The translations under genes and the position numbers were made by a program. From Adiantum capillus-veneris (taxonomy: Eukaryota > Streptophyta > Polypodiopsida > Polypodiales > Pteridaceae): a stretch of DNA of 64,000 nt. A model generated the notes under the pieces. The model saw nothing but the letters and a program-made list of their open reading frames with translations, searched no databases and had not been told where the DNA came from. The stretch covers positions 32,285,396 to 32,349,395 of the forward strand of contig CM043960.1 of NCBI GenBank assembly GCA_014529385.2, in the 5' to 3' direction. Positions 40,915 through 54,323 of the stretch are shown here, one piece after another; position 1 is the first letter of the stretch, and every line of letters begins with the position of its first letter.

Positions 40915-43678
40915 TTATACCCTTGCACTTGAGCCTCCATATCCGGCACGGGATGATCTGGCTCCACGTCCGCGGCTGGACGCATCTCCCTCCCCATACC
41001 CGGAAGCACCTCTCATTGAGGAGCTTGCATTGCTGCTAGGGCCACGCCCCCTAGCCCCAGAGCTGGAAAGAGTACCTCGTCCTCGTCCACCTCGGCCGCG
41101 AGTTGGACCTACCATAAGCCTCGAATCAGAACCTTCTTAATAAAGTTATTGACTATCAAAATCTAACACTGCAGTCACAAATACCTCCTGCATACATCGA
41201 CTTTCTTTCCTCGATATGTGCTCTTCTGCCACCGACAGAAATGGGTGAAGCCTTCCAAACGAAAGCCCAAGTCAATCTCTTCTTCCTAAAACCTTAAAAA
41301 ACTATCCCCCCAAACGACAAGACGCCCATTTCACAAAGGTACCCAATTGTAACCCACATGACTCAAAAGTCTCACTGCATGAGTGTAACACCAAAACAGG
41401 CAAGCTACGGGAAAATCTACCTCAATGGCATTGATGGCCGAGGCACTGTCGTCAAAGTCCACGAAAGCATACACCCCACCATCCTGACAAAGGAATACCA
41501 ATCATGTTACGATACATATAACCAAGATGGAAGCCAAAGCACACTGAAGAAAGGTAGCACCTTACCTTGTAGCTCTTCAGTATGACACTGATGGGCCTTG
41601 AGCAACCAGCCTTTATGAGGTCCTCCTCAAGCTGCAACTCCGTGACATTGGAAGGAAGGTTCTTGATGTAGACTGATTTCACCTCAGCTGGAAATAGGGA
41701 GATTGGGAGCACAGAAACATCAGCAACAGCACAAAAGAAACAACCATCGATAAGATTAAAGACCTAGTACCAGATTCATTTGTCGAATCATCAGTGGCAA
41801 AAGCAGACGGTGGAGGATTGGCCAACAGACCAGCACTACTGTGTTGGTATGAATAATTGTTCTGCTCACTTGGTTGCTGATGAAGAACAGTAGAAGTGGC
41901 AGGTTGTGCACTCACAGCCGAACTATCCCTTGGAAACCGCAGCTATCATAACAAATATAAGCATAGTAAATTTCTTAACATACTGCCACCTGACTCCATA
42001 TTAGTAGCTAGCACATTCATGAAAAGACAGTTTGCTTTTACTAACTTACAGGCTAGAATTCTCCAAAACAGAAACAACTCACAATGGATGCATAGGACTT
42101 CTTGTCCGCTGACCCATCTTCAAACGGACGAGTGTCTTCAGGTACCGATAGCTGCTCATTAGGCAGCCCCCTTTCAGATTGCAAAACCTCCAATGGTTGG
42201 CGCGAGACCCTGTCATCCACTCCTGCTTGATCTGCCTTCAGCACATTTGTGTGAGGGAGTTCTACATACTCTTGAAGAGGGGCCTCTTGCGGTACAGCCT
42301 CTTTGGCAATCACGTGAGGAGTAAAGCCTCTTGCCTTGCTATCTGAGAGCCGCACAAGATATATATACTATAAACTCAGATAATAGGTTAAAACTCACAT
42401 CATTGAACATAAAACTGGGGATAAGCAAGGAAGCACTCACCTGCCTCAGCAGATGATATTTGCAATCTGTCAAACATATCAAGCGAACCATTCGCCATTT
42501 TATGCACTTGCACAACAGGTTGTGCCTCGTCGTCAAGGTACCTAAAGATATCGTTAAGCACATAGTAGCCCCGCTCCTGTGGTGCCAAAAGAAAAGTCTG
42601 CACGAAATTCCTTCTTCCATTACTCCTGTGCATATGCATCACTCCCGTGACCAAAACAAGCACTGAACCTCCAATAGATTCTGAAGAGTCCACTGTTACA
42701 ATCTCAGCCTTGCATTCTTCATAGCCCATGGACATAACAGTGTTATGGATTTCCTGTCATATAAAATAGAGTCTTTAATGCAAAGAACCAGACACCAAAC
42801 CCATGTGAGTAAAACATTGATAAAATTCCCCACCCCCACAGTGAACCCTGCTCTGACTACTGAATGAAAGGAAGAGAATACAAGCACTAGAAAATTCAAG
42901 CACCTCCAGTACATCGAAAACAACGATACAGAGTGAAAGGCAAAACACCAAAACAGAAGGCAAAAGCCCACACAGCCAAAAAATCAAGTCAAGCAAACAA
43001 ACTGAGAGCAAACACCAGTGTCTCCAAAAAAACCCAAAACGCAAAACATATCGAGCTAGCAGTAGCATGGCAGTCCGCATAACAAGCCTCTGGAAAATGC
43101 AGTCGTCTAAGATCTCACCGAGCCATAGATCAACCAATGTGACCCCACATAGAAAAGGGAAAGGAAAGCTCAGCTAACCACTTGACTTCTCGCACAGAGG
43201 ACCGCTCCATCGGGTCCAGCTTCCGCTCGGGTGAGACGGCTTGCATCTGTATAGAATCTATACACCATGTGCGGCAATTGGTGAAGAACATTGTAGTATT
43301 GACTAACAAAAGCGTGTCCGACCTGCATAAGGGAGCAACACCAAATCATCAGGTTAGGATCCGCAGACAGACTCCAAGCGAGAGGGTAAAACGCGAGACG
43401 GCACACTTCAAATTCGGACTGTGGCTGAGATTGGAAAACCAGTGAAATCTACTGCCCATCAAACAATTGCAGAGATACAATGACGAGCACACACGGAACT
43501 ACTAATCAGCAGCGCAGGAAGTAGTTACATTGAATCCAAAGCGCGAGGACTAACTTTAGGACACATAGTGATATCACAATCGTGAAACAGAAGCAGCGAT
43601 GGCGACGAAAATTCCGCGACGAGACCGGAATGTGAAAACGCTTACCAATTGGGCAGTCACAGGGACTGTAGACGCCAT
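40915..43678 (-). CDS. G3BP-like protein: NTF2 domain, RRM, RGG tail
   Basis: Nine exons (minus): 43678-43646, 43322-43179 (or 43182), 42753-42441, 42342-42083, 41942-41771, 41687-41566, 41483-41421, 41251-41185, 41132-40915. All introns are GT-AG, phases agree, and the joined CDS is 1,392 nt (463 residues). Start MASTVPVTAQ is followed by the NTF2 fold (residues about 12-135: VGHAFVSQYYNVLHQLPHMV, FYTDASRLTR, FLLAPQERGYYVLNDIFRYL). Next come an acidic/Gln-Pro linker with KKSYASI, an RRM (about 309-392; RNP2 VYIKNLP, RNP1 GGVYAFVDF) and an Arg/Gly-rich tail (TRGRGGRGRG, SRGRGARSSRAGYGG). This is the plant Ras-GAP SH3-binding protein (G3BP) architecture: RNA-binding proteins of stress granules, acting in the cytoplasm. 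No defect is visible; it is probably functional. The exon-2 donor is the only ambiguous splice site. Confidence 0.92.
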
Positions 43679-43917
43679 GCTTAGCAGAAGCTATCCAGCG
43701 ATGGCGATCTCAGAGCGAACCCTAAAACCCTCCACTCAATAAAATGGACCCACTAAACACAGTGATCCAAAAACCCTACTCATAGTAAGTAGCTCCACTG
43801 AAGGAGGTGGTAAATAACAAATGACCCATTCACACCAAAGAAAAAAAAAAGGGAACTAGAGTGCTTCGTTAGCCGCATTCGTATTTGAATTGAAGTGAGT
43901 CTAGAAGAGAAAAGCTT

Positions 43918-43951
<34 letters not shown>
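43918..43951. promoter_or_regulatory. CT/GA repeat upstream of G3BP-like gene
   Basis: About 16 GA units lie about 240 bases before the ATG; on the gene's strand it reads CT. Pyrimidine-rich tracts are common near plant transcription starts, so this may lie in the promoter or 5' UTR. A second, shorter GA run is at about 44154-44173. The rest of 43679-44600 shows no gene. Confidence 0.4.
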
Positions 43952-43955
<4 letters not shown>

Positions 43956-44599
43956 TGACATAATTTTGTGTTTACATCATGATCTTCATGTCCCAATTTT
44001 GATATGTTTAAATATGTCTTTAGCTTTTAGATTATATTAATTCTTTGATTCAATCTCTCTCTACTATGTGCATTCTTGTGATTTGTGTAAGTATGGTTGT
44101 GCCATTTGAAGATTCAACAAGAGCGTATATCTATAGAGAAGAAAATGGAGAGTGAGAGAGAGAGAGAGAGAGATTGATACCTTTCACCTAGGCAACTTTT
44201 CTTGTTTTTTAATTGGTACCGTCTCTAGTATATTACGATCGTGATGCCCCAGTTTTGAGCCAATACCTCGCAAACGAACCATAAGAAGGGTTAGAATTTA
44301 TACAAAGTGAAGATATGGATCATTTGAAATATATTGACTTTTAAGTGGTGTTCCTTTTCTATGTTCGAAAAAAAAAACATGCAAGTCTCTTTGCATGGGG
44401 GAGTTTGCATAGTTCTCCCCAATTTTTATAATACGAGGGAACATGCCATTCCCACGGCAGCGTGCAATTTTTAGTGCATTCATTTCACTACGTCGTTAGT
44501 AATGAGTATAGAATTCATAATATTTTACGTACCATTTTGTTTCAACATGCATTTATCTATTGTCATAATGAACACTATGATGGTGGCTTAAGCATTGTG

Positions 44600-46060
44600 A
44601 GGTAGTCTATCAAATATTGCACGAGCCTCCTCCATGTTGCCGTACTTTCCAATAAATGGGTTGATATCTAGGCCCTTTCAATAACTTGGTCATGTACCCA
44701 TTTGCCCTGCTCTTCAATTGCAATGCTAGAGCATGCTTTGAGAAGCGCAGAGAAGTTGACTTCGTTCGGTTGAAGACCCTCCCACTCCATTTTCTTTGCA
44801 CAATAAAGTGCTTGATCATGATATGTGTGTCCTGTGATTAGTGTAGTCCATGTTACAACACTTTTGTGTGGCAATCTTTCAAACAACACTTGGGCAATAT
44901 CAAGCTTCCGGGCCTTCAGATACATCTTGACGACGTACCGCCAACAATATTTGACTCACCATTCGTGAGAGTATGAGCATGCACCTGCATGTCAGTCTCT
45001 AAAGGGATTCCAACAGCAGAGCATGCACTAAGAAATGCTACATATAAAGACCATCGGCCAATACTCCTGAGTTGAGCATCTCATGATAAAGAGCATAGCT
45101 TGGTCCTTTTCACCGAGCTTGGCATGGGCCGAAATAATGGCATCCTAGGTAGAAGCAATAGGTTAAAATTCCAGAAAATTGATCAGCTTGGGCAAGATTC
45201 CCAAAGGATGCATGCATGCAAATCAAAAAATTTGCCAGTATGATATTTGTTGCCATACCATTTTGTAATGTGAACTTCTGAAGTGCTTCTCTAGCTGAGT
45301 GGTCATGTTCATCTATATAGCTCTGAAACTGACTCTGAAGCTCATTAAGGAGCCTTGGTTGATCCAAGCTATTACTAGGGCCAAGAAGGAGTGGAAACGA
45401 CACTCAGCGACTTCCATTTGCTGGCAAGGAACTGCAAGGGAAGCATGCATCATTTCAGTCACAACAATACATGTCGATCTAGAGCCGATAAATCAACAAA
45501 TCACAAATGCAGGTGAGAAAATTGCACCACATTTGGCATACATATCAACCAGCACATTGCCACGCACAACATGTTTCTCCAACAACCCTCACAATGCCTG
45601 ACTTGATATGTAACCGCATTTGAAGAAAGGCCTTTCCTTTGCATCTGGTAAAAACATCTCAGTGCTTCCTTGGCACAGCATGTTGTGCATATCTGGTTAG
45701 CCGTGAAGAAACACCTTTCCTTCGCATCTGGTGAAAAAATCTTAATGCTTCCTTGCCACAACCATGTTGGGCATATCTTGTAGCGAATACATTCCAAGAG
45801 ATGACATTTTGGACAGAAAGCTCATCAAGAACTTTATGCGCTTTCATAATAACCCCACATTTGACATACATATATTGACCAAAGCATTGCCAAGCACATG
45901 TTTCTCCAACATCCCCTATGTAGGAATCTCATCGTGAATTCTCTTCCCCATGTGAAGATCTTGTAGAAGGTGAGAGGTCTTAAAGGTGCAAGCAAAGGAG
46001 ATTGCATTTAGAGAGAGGCCCTTGCTACGAAGAACAACATCTTTCTAAAAAGCCCTTGAC
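44600..46060 (-). pseudogene. PPR protein gene fragment, decayed
   Basis: Pieces in the same direction have pentatricopeptide-repeat character of the PLS type: DIAQVLFERLPHKSVVTWTT and GLQPNEVNFSALLKACSSIA (44925-44668), GNLAQADQFSGILT and YHEMLNSGVL (45240-45060), MYVKCGVIMKAHKVLDELSV and YAQHGCGKEALRFFHQMRRK (45871-45700). PPR proteins bind organelle RNA; an intact member would start with a transit peptide, which is not seen. Frameshifts and stops are frequent, and the block at 45600-45760 repeats the YAQHG...KEAL...R-KG unit imperfectly. It is a relic, possibly several partial copies joined. Confidence 0.72.
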
Positions 46061-46386
46061 TAGCGCTCTCATCATGAATTCTCTCACCATGTCAACATCT
46101 TAGGAAGGGAGGTCTTTGCTTTGAATCTGGTCCTTGCCACAACCATGTTGGGCATATCCTATAATCAACATGCTCGAAGAGACATTGCAGAAAGGACGCC
46201 CATCAAGTGCGAAGGAAAGGCCTTTCTTCACAGCTTGCTCAACAACCTGCTTATTAAATCCTAGAATAATCAATCATGCTGCGTGACAACTCTCCCATCA
46301 ACAATGCCAACATGACCCTCAACGAGAGGGATCGGTACCACAACCCACTCTAGGCACCGAAGCTCAAAACAAATGAGAGAGAGAGG

Positions 46387-47040
46387 CTAATGCCCTGCTT
46401 TGCTGGATCTGCTCCCTAAACTTGGTTGATAGTGCATAGCTAGTGACCCCCTTATTGGGTTAGCTCGTAGCGTAAAACAACCATCACGGGGCATTGATGG
46501 AACCGGCACACAAAGGGTCGTCCTGTAACCCAACGCAGAGACCTGCAACACTGAGACCTGCGTTTCCAACTTGTTCAAAAACTATTTTTTGCATTGGAAT
46601 CCGCAGGTTTCTTCATATCCTTATCTCTATCCATAAAGACTGCCACTGGCTTGCTGCTTTCACTCCTCGCATTCATCTCTTTCAGATTTGTCACTACTTG
46701 TTGCATCAGTAAGGCACTCATCTCTTTTTCTAACATCACCAATATTGCTAAAGATGTGTGCCCTGGATTTGTTGTATTTGTCCATTTGGTCTTCAATGGA
46801 TCTGATCGTCTGATCGGGTTCATCCTTCTTGAAGCAATCAAATCATTGTTGTCAATGGAACCCTCCCTTGCTCTTTGCCTAAACGCAAGCTTCCCAGGTG
46901 GCAATGATGCAGGGTTTGCGTCAAATCCGAAATCGACAGGTATATCTGCTAGCTTAACACTTAGAACTCTACTTTCTAGAGTTTTCACCAAAAGAATTTG
47001 CGATGGGGATGGTGGAACACTGCTGTCTAGTGCCATGGCT
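46387..47040 (-). CDS. Unrecognised 153-residue ORF, possibly gag-like
   Basis: Open frame 47036-46575 (MALDSSVPPSPSQILLVKTL to DSNAKNSF). It is hydrophilic, Ser/Lys/Asn-rich, with no motif that I recognise. It lies between PPR-derived pieces. Just upstream (47270-47170) a peptide reading FSSKDLLAADPLEHLDRFLT looks like the start of a retroelement gag, so a gag remnant inserted in the PPR relic is the likeliest reading. Confidence in coding is low. Confidence 0.3.
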
Positions 47041-47289
47041 TTGACGTGGTAGTGTTGGGCAACACGATAAGGAGGACATTGAATTCAAAATCAGTTGTTG
47101 CTGGCTTTTGATTCCTCATGAACTTCTCAACCTCTAGCTCCAGCCTTAACACTGTGATTTGATTCCTTAAATTCCAAACATTGTCAAGAATCTATCGAGG
47201 TGCTCCAAAGGGTCTGCAGCTAGAAGATCTTTAGAAGAAAATGTAATTGACAAAGAAGAGAACGTCACAGGTGCAACTTCACCATCATT

Positions 47290-47895
47290 GTTGTAGATTT
47301 TGAAGTACACATCTTGCATAGAGCCACATGCCTTCGAGATGCATGTGTAGGTGATTGCAGCTCGAGAGAGGCCCTCACTTCGCATACTTATCAACCAAGA
47401 CAGTGCCAAGCATGACATCTCTTTTCAAGAGCCTCTAACTAACAATATAATTGTGAATTTTTGTGCCCATATCAGCATCTTGCGTAGAGACACATGCCTT
47501 CAAGATGCATGCTAGGTGATTGCATCTCAACATCTTGCGTAGAGCCACATCCTTCAAGATGCATATGCATAGGTAATTCCATATGAAGAAAAGCCCTTGT
47601 TGAGCCCTCACGTCACATACATATCGACCAAGACAGTGCCAAGCAACAGCTTTTTTTGTGCCCATATCAGCATCCTTCAAGATGCATATGCATACATAAT
47701 TCCATATGAAGAAAAGCCCTTGTTGAGCCCTCACTTCACATACATATCGACCAAGACAGTGCCAAGCACGATAGCTTTTTTTGTGCCCATATTAGCATCC
47801 TTCAAGATGCATGCATAGGTAATTCCATCTGAAGAGAGGCCCTCATTGATCCCTCGCAAGCTTCACAGACATATCAACCAAGACAATGCCAGGCA
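47290..47895 (-). repeat. Tandem ~118-bp units derived from a PPR repeat
   Basis: Three successive units start near 47549, 47667 and 47787. Each carries ATCCTTCAAGATGCAT ... CATATCGACCAAGACAGTG ... CAAGCA on the plus strand. A fourth, more diverged unit is near 47330-47410. On the minus strand each encodes LGTVLVDMYVKCG-like sequence, the usual MGTALVDMYAKCG of PPR proteins. This is a PPR segment amplified as non-coding tandem DNA. Confidence 0.7.
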
Positions 47896-48179
47896 CGATA
47901 GCTTTTTTACTTCATTGCCTACGTTCCTGCCTTGGACGCGGTTGAAAAGGCCACGACATGTGGGTTAACGAGAGCGTAGCGTTGTGATTATGCCTTCTAT
48001 GCTAACGAAGTAAAGAGGTGTGGAGATCGATCCTGGTCACCTTGGCACGGACATAAGAATTAAAGAAATAATACTTGCCGCATGCAATAAATTTATTATA
48101 AAATCAATATAGGGACCAAGATTTACAATGGATTGTTCACAATTCTACTTATAGCAAGTAGGTGATTTCGATTTTTTTA

Positions 48180-49060
48180 TTAGCAATTGGATTATCTTTT
48201 CCTATAATGTGATGAAGTTCATGATTAAGAGAATGTAAGCAATCCAATATAACACGGAAATATTTGGTGTTGTACACCTCATTATCATTTCAAGAAGAGG
48301 TAAGAAATTTATCTCTACCACCATTGTAGCACCCATAAAATACTCTTTGTCAAACCTTAAGGCGATTGCAACACCCAAAAGTTCTCACTGAGCTTGTGGC
48401 TATGTTGCCCTTGTGGTAAAGTACAAATACTTACCAACCCTAGTAGTGTAGGCATAGTAGTCGTCTCTACTTTCCATGGCTAACTAGAATGGATCATATT
48501 TTGAATTTAAATCGCCCATAAACTAGATATATCTCCCTACAAAAGCCTCTCCAAAATCATCAGCAATTGGACTAATTCCCATGTTCTTGTTTGTCACCTT
48601 GTTTACTCGTTGCATGTACCGAACAAATCTCAATGCACCTTTCTTTTCAGGAACTATAAACCACATGTTTGAATAGTGTGTATAAGACGACTCCAAGATC
48701 CCCCCTCCTAATCTTTTCATTAATCAAATCGATCACCTTTTCAAGATGAGCCTTTGGAAGTGGTATAGATTGTAGATTCCAAGGCATATGTGAAACAATG
48801 AGAATTACCAGTGGTGCTACAATATTAGGATCTACATAGCCAATCTCACCTAGTTGGAAATCAAAAGCCTTCACATATCTTTACAACATATATGGGAAAC
48901 ACTTTATCTCCTCTTCTGATAGAAATGCTCATCTCCAATCTTCAATTCCTGAAGTATCTCTCTAATAAATTTGAGCCTATCTTCCTTGGATCCCTGAGAG
49001 TAGGCTGTTGAGAAGCCTTCTCCATAATCTCAACTTTCCTTTCGTAGAAGTATCGCTACA
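48180..49060 (-). pseudogene. Ty3/gypsy reverse transcriptase fragment
   Basis: Minus-strand pieces read in order: ERLKFIREILQELKIGDE-like linker (about 48990-48930); AFDFQLGEIGYVDPNIVAPL (48874 on); IPLPKAHLEKVIDLINEKIR; HYSNMWFIVPEKKGALRFVR; and a degraded region after GRYIYSL that matches the DLYSGYDQ active-site neighbourhood. Frameshifts join the pieces. It may be the polymerase of the element whose protease and gag lie at 52731-54323, but about 3.6 kb of unclear sequence separates them. Confidence 0.72.
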
Positions 49061-49339
49061 TATATGACCTTCGCTAGTGTTTTGTGTTGTGTATTAACTT
49101 GCACTTCATATGCATCTCCCAAATCTTTTTGTATGATCACAGGAGGCTTGTTGTGCGTCGTGTGTGAGCCATTGAGGTTGCAAACACACAACCTAGATGC
49201 AGGAAAGCTCCAAGATGAGACGGGTGTGTCACTCACCTCTGTGTAGCTGTTGATGTAGGAAACCCAAGCCGCCATGAAGAGGGAGCTCGTCATCACTGCT
49301 CAAACGCCTCGTCGCTGTTGTATCATCGCTCGCGCTCGC

Positions 49340-49904
<565 letters not shown>

Positions 49905-50017
49905 AATCTGGTGTGCACCTATTATCGGTGAATCACCCATGACTACACATGTGGGATCGACAAGCCTGGCCCATGACTCAATACAAATAAATAAGACTGA
50001 CACTTAAAGTTCGCATG

Positions 50018-50190
50018 CACCCCTTATTGATGTAAATTTCGTCCTCGAAATTTAGAAATGTGTGCTTGAAAAGCAGGAACTCCGGGGATCCACTTGTATG
50101 GGTCTTGTAGTAGTCAAACATCTTGATGAGAGTAGTGGCCCATGGATGTGCACTCAGTTGCACTTGTCCTTTGCAAGAGTGCACTCTTTG
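50018..50190 (-). other. Possible 3' end of a gypsy polyprotein
   Basis: The minus strand contains TTCGAGGACGAAATTT near 50050-50035. This phrase is common at the end of plant gypsy polymerase genes, just before the 3' LTR; the peptide there ends FEDEIYINKG. No LTR or purine tract could be confirmed, so this is only a hint. Confidence 0.25.
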
Positions 50191-51953
50191 TCTTCTCGCG
50201 AATGCTCCAAATCAACAAGAAATAGCACAGTAATCGCATTCTCAAAAGAACATGGATACTTGAAAATCGTATGTAGTGAATAAGCACAAAGAATAATTGA
50301 TAACAAAATATTAAACAATTTTCAAAGAATAAACATTTAAATGCAATATAATTAAACTCATGAGTACTTGTTGAAGTCAACGAATAAAAAATTCTAGCTC
50401 CTTAATTTAATTGTCAATAGGCACTAAGGGTCAACTGTTAAGCCCACAGACAAGCTTCCTAATTGTCCATAGTCAATTAAGTTGTCTAATCGTGAGAGCA
50501 GAGTGTTTCATGTCCCAGGGATGTGACTAGAGGCTATACCTAGAAGACCTTTAAGTCAAGGTATGATAAAGGAAATCACTCTGAAATCATCGCTTGAATT
50601 GATTTCCTTTGTTTGAACCCCCAAAGTGTTTGTCTTATAGATTTGTTGCCATGTGGAGCCTTACTTGATCTTTTTGGGTCTTTTTAAATATATTTTTTAA
50701 AGTGGCTTTGCCTCTTATTGATTTTCAATTGTGAACTTTGGGGGTCATTTTGACATTGTCACCCTCCGCAGGCTCATCACAATAGTCAAACTTCCTTTAT
50801 AATAATTAAGCTAAAGGTCAAGAGGGATTAATCCCACTAGAAAGAACTGACACACTGCACACAATGCTTCATAATACCGGATTTAGAGCCTAAAGTAACC
50901 ACTGAGAATTAGGAAAGCATCTCCTACGGTATTAAGAGAAGATCTCTAACGCTCTACCTTGGTCAAACTAGCTTAGCTAGAATTCTTGATTAATAAACCC
51001 AGACAAGGGACTATGACATAAAATTATATTGAATCTAATTTCTAATACTAAGAAAATGTGTTAAATACTTTGCTACCAATCACGATTAAGGTAGATAAAC
51101 ATGGATGCTAAAGAAAACAACAAGCATTGATAATGGTCAAGAAACACCTGTTTGTGGAGGCCATTGTGCTTGATTTGATGAGTGGACCTGACAAAGATTT
51201 CATGATATTTGAAACTACTGCAATACGTTCCTGTACACACTAGCAAACAATAGAAAATAACTCTCGGAGGCACATCAATGGTGGAAAGAGGCACCAACCC
51301 TTGTTGAACATAATCAAAACAAAATAAGGAACCCTAACCTATCTATTTGCACCGCCCTATAGGGTCAAGGAAACTGTATAGATTGGTCGTTTGTCCTGAG
51401 GCTAGGCCTCTATCCTCATCGTCAAGATAAATATAGTCATCCTCGGCAAGACCATAAGCTTCCTCAATGTCATTTATTGGTTATTCTTCCTATTCGTATG
51501 CATGTAAGCTAATCAAGAATGCTACCATCCGTGGGTAGTCATTTTGTGCAAAGGGTAAGCCCATGCTAACAGGTCAGTATCCTCTATCACATAGGGATCA
51601 CTCGTGTTTAATAGATGCATCGGCCAAATTTTTCTCACATGCTAGACTAGCTATCATGTCCCATTCTGAGGTAAGTACATGGTAGATCATGTGAAACACT
51701 TGACAAAGGTAAAGAGGATACCTCTGACCCAAGGTGGGAGTGGATGACTCTGGTGAACTAGCCATATTTGTACACACAAATATATTTTTATTAGTTTGCA
51801 TAAAACGTAAGGGTTGTGTCACTTTGCATGATGTATCATTGTGAATTTTGGTTTATGGACCCGATCTTGTAGTTTTCAATCTTGTTGTTTGGTGGCTCTT
51901 GCTCTTTTACTTTTTTTTCACTTTTTTTGGGGGGGTTTGGTTTGTTTTAGTAA

Positions 51954-52006
<53 letters not shown>

Positions 52007-52730
52007 CCTTAAGCTTTGGAAGTTAAGGGGCCAGGGAGGAAGGTTAAGAGGGAAGTAAGCGAATGATGGATGTCAATAAATACTCCCCCCTTCCTTGGGT
52101 AGATCATACCTTTTGGAAAGATGTCATCACCTTTTGAAACCACTTGTTCCAAGTTGTAATGGGGGAGGAATTTGACCAATAGTTTTCCACCACGCTAGGT
52201 GCTTCGTCAAGTTGCAAGGGTGGTAAGGGACTCATTGGTTTGTTTCCATATTTGTGCCAATATTTAATCCATATTCTCCACCAAGCTCACAATCAATTTC
52301 AACTGATGATACAAACTCCGAATCGTGGGAGAACTACAGTCTTGTGAGACACTATTAGTTACAACGTCAATGAAGTCTACATCTTGTATGTCATCGGCAG
52401 CTATAAACAATGCTCCTATCATATTTAAAGAGACGAGTTGTGGCACTTTGTTCCCTCAGGTGTTACCCACGTTGTCCCTCTATTTCTCCATGTGTCTATG
52501 GTTGTCTATGGTTGCCACTAGGTGGACCCACCCACGTTGTGAGACTCAGTCATTCCAAGTAGAACATCCATATAAGGGGAATTTTTCCCAACATCAATGT
52601 CCTTTTTACATGAGTAACAACACTGCAATGGGGCTAAGTAAATTGTGGTAACAGATCGATGGTCAATTATAAATTTGTGAGGATGTGCTTGCCCAATTAC
52701 AAGATCAACTTGAATGACAGAGTCTTGGAA
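50191..52730. other. Unassigned repetitive-type DNA
   Basis: No gene is supported. A TA microsatellite lies at 51957-52002. Short minus-strand frames (51822-51598, 52446-52264) may be decayed linker between protease and RT of the neighbouring gypsy remnant; they carry no motif. Confidence 0.4.
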
Positions 52731-53102
52731 CTAAAGGTAGACATGGTTTTTAGACCAGTCATGCACCATTTTTTCTTCCCTCATGAAAGGATGTCCTAAG
52801 ATCATTTCAAGTGACATAGAATGCTTAGAAAAATCCATAACAATGAAGGTATGCCTTACCTTGTGTCCAAGGACCTTGATCTTGAGATCTTCTAGCATCC
52901 TTATAGGTTTAATGATAGTTCCATTAGCCATCTTTACCACTATTTTGGTGGTCCCAAGGTGAGGTCTTCCCATATATTCCCAACAATTTTTAGTTACAAT
53001 GCTAACCCCAACACCACCATCAAGGATTCCCTTCACATTTAATCCTTTAGTAGTGATTGGTAGAGTCACATTGGATTCATTACCTTCAAAGTATTGTCCC
53101 AA
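52731..53102 (-). pseudogene. Gypsy aspartic protease remnant
   Basis: A 123-residue open piece: VKGILDGGVGVSIVTKNCWE carries the active-site region with DGGVG in place of the usual D(S/T)GA, and MILGHPFMREEKMVHDW gives the C-terminal retropepsin signature. The spacing of about 60 residues is right. It follows gag pieces in the same direction. Confidence 0.75.
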
Positions 53103-53147
53103 CTTGTTAACAAAAAATTAAACAACAGAGTTCTCATCCAGGTTGGG

Positions 53148-54323
53148 TCATGGATCTGAGTGTTCCTCGTCAATTGGTACTTTGTTAGTCCTATCCATTT
53201 GTGCAAATTGTGGTAACCCGATTTTCAGTTCTCCATTGAGGAAAGCTCGAAGAGTTAGGAATAGCTCGGAATCTCCATCCAGTTTAGACATGATGGTGGT
53301 TGTAACTTTTGAAGCCATGAAATCCATCAATTTAGCAATATTTAATGACACTTTTTGGGCTTCAGTTCCTTGACGTGGGGAAGATGGAATCTCCATTTTT
53401 TCAATAGGGTCAAGTAATCCCTCCTTGAACATTCTCTCTAACAAGAAAGGAGTATGCCCAATTTTCGATGTCTTAAAGTCACTTTCTTCCTGGATGACAC
53501 TAGGTATGGCTAGCGGTCTGTGGTCCTTGTGAGGCCGATTCTGTTTATGAAACATTACGTCTGTAATCTAGATTTGCTTAGGTGCTAGCTCTAGCTCCCT
53601 TTGAGTCTCTTCTAACTTACTCCTTAATTGCTTGACTCGTTCGATCTCTTCTATAGGGTTTAGGTAAGTCGCGATCTTCTTCATGGATTCCTTGAATTTT
53701 GGCCCTCCTGGCTCATGATGATCCACATTAGTTTTTTCCCTCATAGTCGTTGTTCTAGTCTCCATGGTCTCATTTTTGAAATGGAATCATCTTCAAGATC
53801 GTTCATATACACAGGGTGTCACTAGTCCCTATGTTGGTCTTTGAACTGGAATTTGACTTTGCTGTTTTTTGCAATCTCTTCCTTCATGTTATCTTCTTCT
53901 TCTTGGATTGGGCGATTGATGCCGCATCCCTTTCTTTGAGGATATAATTTTGGTTTTGGAGCATCGATCATGTGAGTACATTTACTGGTGCCACATGTGT
54001 ACTTTGTGATGCCACCTCTGTAATCTCCATTAAGTTCAAGGGCATGATCTTTGGTGCATTTGGATTATTAGGACATTGGACAATCAAATGATCTATGCCA
54101 CATTGATTACAAGCAAGTATTAGCATTGTATATGAGCTCCCTTGATTGGTATGCACTAGTGGGGCATTGTTTTGTAGTCTAATATGACACTCAGCTACAT
54201 GATGTGGACCCCCACACTCATAGCATTGAAGAGGTGGTCTCTTGGGAGTGAGATTAATATTTTGGCCTCTTGCTGCAAGAGCTGATACTTGATAAACATG
54301 TTTGACTTGTCCTCAATAGTCCT
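53148..54323 (-). pseudogene. Gypsy gag remnant with zinc knuckle
   Basis: Minus-strand pieces: 54323-54195 (TIEDKSNMFIKYQLLQQEAK), a knuckle CNQCGIDHLIVQC (54156-53968 piece), a basic/acidic stretch 53765-53568 (IEEIERVKQLRSKLEETQRE, coiled-coil-like) and 53555-53148 (MDFMASKVTTTIMSKLDG). Separated by stops. The copia relative at 54324 begins directly upstream, so gag was split by it. Confidence 0.6.

Noticed and set aside
51598-51822. 74-residue minus-strand frame MASSPESSTPTLGQRYPLY
   Set aside because: Could be decayed element linker, but no motif or repeat partner supports a gene.
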